Source of the DNA: Isotricha intestinalis
Taxonomy: Eukaryota > Ciliophora > Litostomatea > Vestibuliferida > Isotrichidae
Length of the DNA stretch: 31,489 nucleotides
NCBI GenBank assembly: GCA_023807065.1
Contig: JAJJLU010000561.1
Span: forward strand, 1 to 31,489
Direction: 5' to 3'
The notes below the pieces were generated by a model that was given only the letters and a program-made list of their open reading frames with translations, made no database searches and was not told the DNA's origin. Numbering within the stretch: the stretch's first letter is position 1; every line of letters begins with the position of its first letter. The position numbers and the translations under genes are program-made. Of this stretch, positions 27,129 through 31,489 are shown piece by piece.

Positions 27129-29210
27129 ATGGAATCTGATTCAGTTGATGCTTTATTTGCAAAAATATCTAAACTCGAAAATGAACAAAATCAACTTAAT
27201 GAAAAATTATCTAAAATAGAATTAGAAATTGAAAATAAAAAAACAGAAGAATTAACAAAATTTTGGTCAAAAGAAAATAAAAAAGATGAAAATTTAATAA
27301 AACAATTAAATGATTTAAAAGAAAAAATTAAAAATCAATTGGAAATAAAGACAATAGACTATACATTCAAATATATTCCTTTTGATCCATTATTTACCAA
27401 TATTTTTATTAGTGGAGATTTTAATAATTGGGATATGACTGAAATGGAAAAAGATTATTCGACTGATGAAGAAAAATTCTGTTATAAAATTAATCTAGAA
27501 AAAGGTTATGAATATGCGTATTGCTTTTTTTCAAATGGTGAAAGATTAATTGATTTCAATCAACCTGCAAAAAGTATTTCTTATAAAGATAATCAAGAAT
27601 ATAATTATATTAACATTCCTGATGATAAGGGTAAATTTATTCCATTTAACAAAAAACAAAATTCAAAAGAAAATAAAGATAATAATACTTTAGTTAAAAT
27701 AAAGGGAAATGAAAAAGAATTCGCAAATAATGTATTTTTATTAAATGATTTAATATATCAGAAAAAAGTAGAGTTAATGAATCAAAAAAGGAATTATATA
27801 ACAGAAATAAATTCTAAATATAACTCATCGAAATTAGAATCAAAAGAAGATTTTGAAAAAACATATAACAGATTTATGTCATTATTTAAAGAAAGAATAA
27901 TAGTATATGAAAATACAAATTATATAATTCACAATTTGGATATGAGAAATAGAGTAATAAAAGCAATAAGATTATATGATCCAAATGGAATAAAAGTAAA
28001 TATAAAAGAGCAACAAAAAAATAATTATTATAATGAAATTCCCTTAATAAATATATTTACTACATCATATATATTATCAAAAATGGAAAGTGACATAATA
28101 AAAAAAGATCAAGAAAAAGATAATTCAAACTATTTAAAAATCTTATATCAACTTCAACCAGATATATATAATCCAAGAGATAAAGAGTTAATACCTTATA
28201 GAATAGAACCTCCAAATGTAGATATAAATCAATATGATCTAGAAATAAAAGATAATTTAATTAAAACAGTTCGACATAAACAATCATTATCATATATTAT
28301 GTTTGAATCAGTTAATGTTGGTGATGGTCAAAAAGCAGGTTTAGTTGCAAATGATCCAATTAAAGTTTATACTACTTTATATAATAAAGATATATTAAAT
28401 ATATTACATATTCATTTAAATGATACCAGTCAAGAAATTACAATTGATTCTGAATTTTTAGAAAATAATGAAGAAATATTAAATCATAAAATATTCACTA
28501 CAGATGTTTCAGGTAGAAGATTAACTTATAAATTAATATTTAAACAATATAAATTAATAAAAATATATTATTGTATGAGTATAGATTTTATAGATGAACC
28601 TCCATTTCAAGAAATAAAATTTTCTCCAAATGGATATGTTAAAATAGCAAAAGGAGAGTTTAAAAATTATTATGGTAAAATAAAGCAATTTCCAATTGGA
28701 ATGTTAGCAAGAAAAGATAATGAAGAAACCGAATTAAAAAAAATGAAAAGTTTTGGTGAAAAAAAAGAAGGTTATTGTGGTGATAGACATTTAGATGGTT
28801 TACCTGGATTTGTATTAATTGAAATAATGTTTTATCCTGGAGATGAAATTAAAGAAATTAAAGATTATATTAAAAGATCTCTTCCTGTTTGTCATTTAAT
28901 TCCTTTAAGTCCTAAAGAACAAATTAGATTTGAAAAAAGTATTGTTATTCAAAATAATAGTGAAGTTATGAATTATTATAATGATGCTAAAGAATTAGAA
29001 AAATATTTAAATAATCAAAAATTACTTGATGAATTAAATTTAGATAAAATTAAAGAAATTTTAGTCATGGCTGAAAAAATTAATCCTGATGTTAAAAATT
29101 TAGAAGATGATTTAGTTGATAAAATTAAATTTGCTGTTGAAATTAAAGCGAAAATTATTCCTATTTTACAACAAAGAATTAGATTACTTGTTTTTAGTTC
29201 GAAAAAATAA
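27129..29210 (+). CDS. Coiled-coil protein with AMPK-beta-like glycogen-binding (CBM48/E-set) domain
   Basis: A 693-residue protein, TAA stop. Residues about 8-75 form a coiled coil (KISKLENEQNQLNEKLSKIE). Residues about 78-152 match the E-set/CBM48 fold of AMPK beta and plant starch-related proteins: YTFKYIPFDPLFTNIFISGD, FNNW (98-101), then INLEKGYEYAYCFFSNGE and LIDFNQPAKS. The SGDFNNW motif and the later D-N-Q-P segment are the usual sugar-binding hallmarks. After a linker, a larger segment (about 225-640) is unfamiliar but non-repetitive, with YIMFESVNVGDGQKAGLVAN, then FTTDVSGRRLTYKLIFKQYK and GYCGDRHLDGLPGFVLIE. It lacks an AMPK beta C-terminal domain that I can see. I infer a storage-polysaccharide-associated scaffold. 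Trichostome ciliates are known to store amylopectin-like granules, which would fit. The binding domain is well supported; the role is not. Confidence 0.82.
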   Translation: MESDSVDALFAKISKLENEQNQLNEKLSKIELEIENKKTEELTKFWSKENKKDENLIKQLNDLKEKIKNQLEIKTIDYTFKYIPFDPLFTNIFISGDFNNWDMTEMEKDYSTDEEKFCYKINLEKGYEYAYCFFSNGERLIDFNQPAKSISYKDNQEYNYINIPDDKGKFIPFNKKQNSKENKDNNTLVKIKGNEKEFANNVFLLNDLIYQKKVELMNQKRNYITEINSKYNSSKLESKEDFEKTYNRFMSLFKERIIVYENTNYIIHNLDMRNRVIKAIRLYDPNGIKVNIKEQQKNNYYNEIPLINIFTTSYILSKMESDIIKKDQEKDNSNYLKILYQLQPDIYNPRDKELIPYRIEPPNVDINQYDLEIKDNLIKTVRHKQSLSYIMFESVNVGDGQKAGLVANDPIKVYTTLYNKDILNILHIHLNDTSQEITIDSEFLENNEEILNHKIFTTDVSGRRLTYKLIFKQYKLIKIYYCMSIDFIDEPPFQEIKFSPNGYVKIAKGEFKNYYGKIKQFPIGMLARKDNEETELKKMKSFGEKKEGYCGDRHLDGLPGFVLIEIMFYPGDEIKEIKDYIKRSLPVCHLIPLSPKEQIRFEKSIVIQNNSEVMNYYNDAKELEKYLNNQKLLDELNLDKIKEILVMAEKINPDVKNLEDDLVDKIKFAVEIKAKIIPILQQRIRLLVFSSKK

Positions 29211-29460
29211 AGTTTTTAAATTAATTAAATTATCTTTAATTATTTTGTTAAAATTTTAAAAAAATATTAAATATTTATTTATATAACATTTAATTTAAGT
29301 TAATTATAAATTTTGTAATTCTTCAATTTTCCTAAATTGTTTTCCAATTAAAGTTTATTTTTTTTATTATGCTATAAATATTATAAATAATAATTTAATT
29401 GTTTACCAGAATTGTAAATAGAAAAATAAATAAAAAAAAAAAAATTGAAAAAACAAAAAA

Positions 29461-30948
29461 ATGAAAATAAAAAATATTATCTTAATAATCCTAATAACAA
29501 TATTTAAAAGATTAAAATTTTCAGTTCCACAAATGCAAATAAGAGGAATATTATTTACAAGATATGGAATATGTGATTTAGAAGAAGGATTAGAAATAGA
29601 AATAAGATTTCTATGTCATAATTGTTTAATAGATAATTTATCAACAAAAGAGAATTTTAATTTTTTATTTGAATCATCAAACAATGTAATAATAAATTGT
29701 ACAATAAAAGATATAATGAATGATTCAAGAACAGTTCATTCAACAATATGTTTTATTCAAAAAACAAATAATCAAAAAGAAATAATAATTGATAGAAGTG
29801 TAAATATTATTTATCCTGATGAAAGTATAATAAATAAAACAATAAATTCAATTAAAAGTTTTAATTCTTGTTATCCTCGTTTTAAAGTTTATAAAATATA
29901 TTTTAATGAAGAAGGTTATTGTCTTCCTTTATCTTCATCATCAAAATTTAAAGCTTTAACTTTATGTGAAAATTGTAATGAAACTAATTCTTTTCCTAAA
30001 GAAGATTTTATTAATTTTCTTGATGCTTCTAATAATTTTATCAAATGTAATTTTCCTTTTGATATTATTTCAAATATTAAATTTAATTTAAGTTGTTATG
30101 TTCAAAATACTTTTACTTCTGTTACTATTAAATTTGATGAAATACATAATATCACTTATTCTGGAAATAGAGTTACTGTTTCTCAAGATTTATTTTTTGA
30201 AGAAGAAGCTCAAATTGAAAGTAAAATTAAAATTGTGGGTTGTTCTGGTTATAATGTTTTATATATTAATAATATTTCTTTTTTAAATTATTGTGATAAT
30301 ATTCTTCCTAAATATTATCAAGTTAATTTAAATGTTTCTTGTGTTCCATGTACACCTTCTGTTCAATCTGTTAAAACTAATATTGAATTAATTAATGGAA
30401 AAAATGAAAATGTTAATATTACTTGTAATTTTCCTAAAATAAGTGGTAAAAATTATTTGATTGTTAAATGCTTTTTAAACAATAACACTTATCAACCATT
30501 AACTTTTCCTGATCAAATTTTTATTCAAAATTATAATTCTGTTATTATTGATCCAAATGTTACTTTTATTAGTACAAAAGGAAATTATGGACCTTATATC
30601 AATAATAAAATAACAAATAAAAAACAATATATTTCAATTGGAAAAAAAGACAAAAATAATTTCACTTTAATATTTAAAGATAATATTTTAAAAAATGAAA
30701 GTATAATAACTGCTGTTTATAATAATATATATATTGAGATTAAAGATTGTGATTTCAACAACAATATTATAATTTGTTTTCCTAAAGAAAATGATTTTAA
30801 ATATTTTTATAAAAAAAAATTTCAAATTTATGTAACTGATGGGTGTAATACTATTAGAGATAGTGGAGTTATTATAGAAGTTAATTCAAATAAATTTATG
30901 GAAAATAAAAGAATAATTCTTTTATTAATTTTATATATTTTGATATAA
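29461..30948 (+). CDS. Subtelomeric secreted cysteine-repeat protein, probably GPI-anchored
   Basis: A 495-residue protein, TAA stop, and the last gene before the telomere. The N-terminus (KNIILIILITIF) fits a signal peptide. The C-terminus is hydrophobic (IILLLILYILI, 485-495) after a hydrophilic NSNKFMENKR, as in GPI-anchored proteins. Three tandem modules of about 120 residues share a five-Cys pattern: C38, C52-x2-C55, C80, C97; C154, C169-x2-C172, C196, C212; C278, C294-x2-C297, C322, C337. Spacings are nearly constant (14-16, 3, 24-25, 15-17). A degenerate fourth unit (C430, C439, C462) follows. Many N-glycosylation sequons are present (N79-C-T, N125-K-T, N173-E-T, N366-V-T and others). 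Ciliate immobilisation antigens are known GPI-anchored proteins with periodic cysteines, so a surface-coat role is plausible; I do not recognise this exact family. Confidence 0.82.
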   Translation: MKIKNIILIILITIFKRLKFSVPQMQIRGILFTRYGICDLEEGLEIEIRFLCHNCLIDNLSTKENFNFLFESSNNVIINCTIKDIMNDSRTVHSTICFIQKTNNQKEIIIDRSVNIIYPDESIINKTINSIKSFNSCYPRFKVYKIYFNEEGYCLPLSSSSKFKALTLCENCNETNSFPKEDFINFLDASNNFIKCNFPFDIISNIKFNLSCYVQNTFTSVTIKFDEIHNITYSGNRVTVSQDLFFEEEAQIESKIKIVGCSGYNVLYINNISFLNYCDNILPKYYQVNLNVSCVPCTPSVQSVKTNIELINGKNENVNITCNFPKISGKNYLIVKCFLNNNTYQPLTFPDQIFIQNYNSVIIDPNVTFISTKGNYGPYINNKITNKKQYISIGKKDKNNFTLIFKDNILKNESIITAVYNNIYIEIKDCDFNNNIIICFPKENDFKYFYKKKFQIYVTDGCNTIRDSGVIIEVNSNKFMENKRIILLLILYILI

Positions 30949-31457
30949 TACAATGATTAGATTTGTATATTATATTTTAATTAAAATACCTTATTTAATT
31001 AAATTAGAATATAGATTACTATTAAAATCAAATTTTGAGTTTAATCATAAGACAATTTGGATATGAAAGAGGGTTACAGTATTTTTTCAATTTATTTTAA
31101 TACTTGTGATATCATATCATTTATTATAATAATTTTCCATTTTTACCATAAATAAAGATATTCTTTAAATAATATAAAATAAAAAATAATTACTAAACTC
31201 TATCAGATTTTATCATTAAAATATTTCTGAAGATTTTATGAAATATTAATTCTATTTTATTCTTATTAATATATAATATTTTTTTTTCTTATTGAAATCT
31301 CTTTGGAATTAATACTTCTTCTATTTTTTCATTTAATGATAAATTATTTTATCTTTTCATTATATAAATTTAATAATTCTATTTTTTTATAAAAATAAAA
31401 AATTGTTTATAAGATAAAACACAGAAACCCTTTAAAAAAACTTAATTTTTTGATTAT
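30949..31457. other. Subtelomeric spacer
   Basis: About 0.5 kb of A/T-rich DNA between the last gene and the telomere. No tandem satellite is present. The minus strand between about 31193 and 31406 has coding-like pieces (IELLNLYNEKI; after a one-base frame change, LNEKIEEVLIPKRFQ; after an in-frame TAA, ELIFHKIFRNILMIKSDRV), possibly a decayed gene. An ACCC and a GGG patch (near 31065-31075 and 31427) are the only locally GC-richer spots. Confidence 0.45.
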
Positions 31458-31489
31458 GGGGATTGGGGATTGGGGATTGGGGATTGGGG
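31458..31489 (+). repeat. Terminal telomeric repeat (GGGGATT)n
   Basis: Four perfect GGGGATT units plus a final GGGG run to the last base of the window. The G-rich strand runs 5' to 3' towards the end, the orientation expected of a right-hand chromosome end; the complementary unit is CCCCAAT. The unit differs from Tetrahymena TTGGGG, Oxytricha/Euplotes TTTTGGGG and the TTAGGG of animals and fungi. Five G4 tracts separated by three-base loops could form a G-quadruplex. No internal copies of the repeat were seen. Confidence 0.95.

Noticed and set aside
30098..30286. Plus-strand ORF in another frame inside the cysteine-repeat gene
   Set aside because: Leu/Ile-rich frame shadow of the real coding frame, with no signal of its own.
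1..31489. Reassigned stop codons, as in many ciliates
   Set aside because: Long genes contain no in-frame TAA, TAG or TGA, glutamine is CAA/CAG, and all three stops terminate genes (TGA at 1645 and 2887; TAG at 25979; TAA elsewhere).
1..31489. Dictyostelium or Plasmodium origin, suggested by AT-richness and Asn tracts
   Set aside because: The GGGGATT telomere does not match Plasmodium GGGTT(T/C)A or Dictyostelium ends, and gene content gives no specific support for either.
1..31489. Transposons, CRISPR arrays, tRNA and rRNA genes
   Set aside because: No transposase or reverse-transcriptase motifs, terminal inverted repeats, spaced direct repeats, tRNA B-box or rRNA signatures were seen on reading both strands by eye.

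Overview
The window is the end of a eukaryotic chromosome. It is very AT-rich and gene-dense, and it ends on the right in a terminal telomere made of GGGGATT repeats (31458..31489), which read CCCCAAT on the other strand. Genes are long open frames with few, short GT-AG introns. TAA, TAG and TGA all close genes, so the code is the standard one. Asparagine/lysine-rich low-complexity proteins with AAT and AAA codons dominate. A ciliate fits best. The standard code excludes Tetrahymena- or Paramecium-like ciliates, and the telomere unit differs from TTGGGG and TTTTGGGG. I associate CCCCAAT telomeres with litostome rumen ciliates (the Entodinium group), so I read this as one end of a macronuclear chromosome of such a ciliate. 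That assignment is inference; the telomere, the code and the gene structure are seen directly.

Layout from left to right: a 5'-truncated WNK-type kinase (1..1647, +); an unknown basic protein with a recoverable first exon and a 43-nt intron (1797..2694, +); a lysine/asparagine-rich protein with a recurring YNII-N motif (2887..4242, -); a five-helix membrane protein of the DUF229/alkaline-phosphatase fold (4457..6394, +); a small protein with a PP1-docking motif and a CaaX end (6601..7080, -); a SHAQKYF-class MYB protein (8113..9093, +); an A/B-type cyclin (9429..10796, -); a 3252-residue protein with 27 tandem IQ-like repeats (11994..21752, +); an unknown protein (22270..23484, +); the CCR4-NOT subunit CNOT11 (23870..25087, -); an unknown protein (25979..27055, -), divergent across only 73 bp from a coiled-coil plus glycogen-binding-domain protein (27129..29210, +); and a secreted, probably GPI-anchored cysteine-repeat protein (29461..30948, +) about 0.5 kb from the telomere.

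There is no operon logic. The genes are housekeeping and signalling genes (kinase, phosphatase docking, cyclin, MYB, mRNA deadenylation, calmodulin binding, polysaccharide binding) with a surface-antigen-like gene outermost. Intergenic stretches of 0.3 to 1.2 kb hold several weak, coding-like fragments. One (23589..23835) can be spliced into a complete 54-residue protein; others look like relics or chance. No transposon, tRNA, rRNA or CRISPR array was recognised.

The most unusual signal is a block-wise switch between A-ending and T-ending synonymous codons inside single genes. It is sharpest at about 19860 in the giant IQ gene and recurs in at least three other genes.
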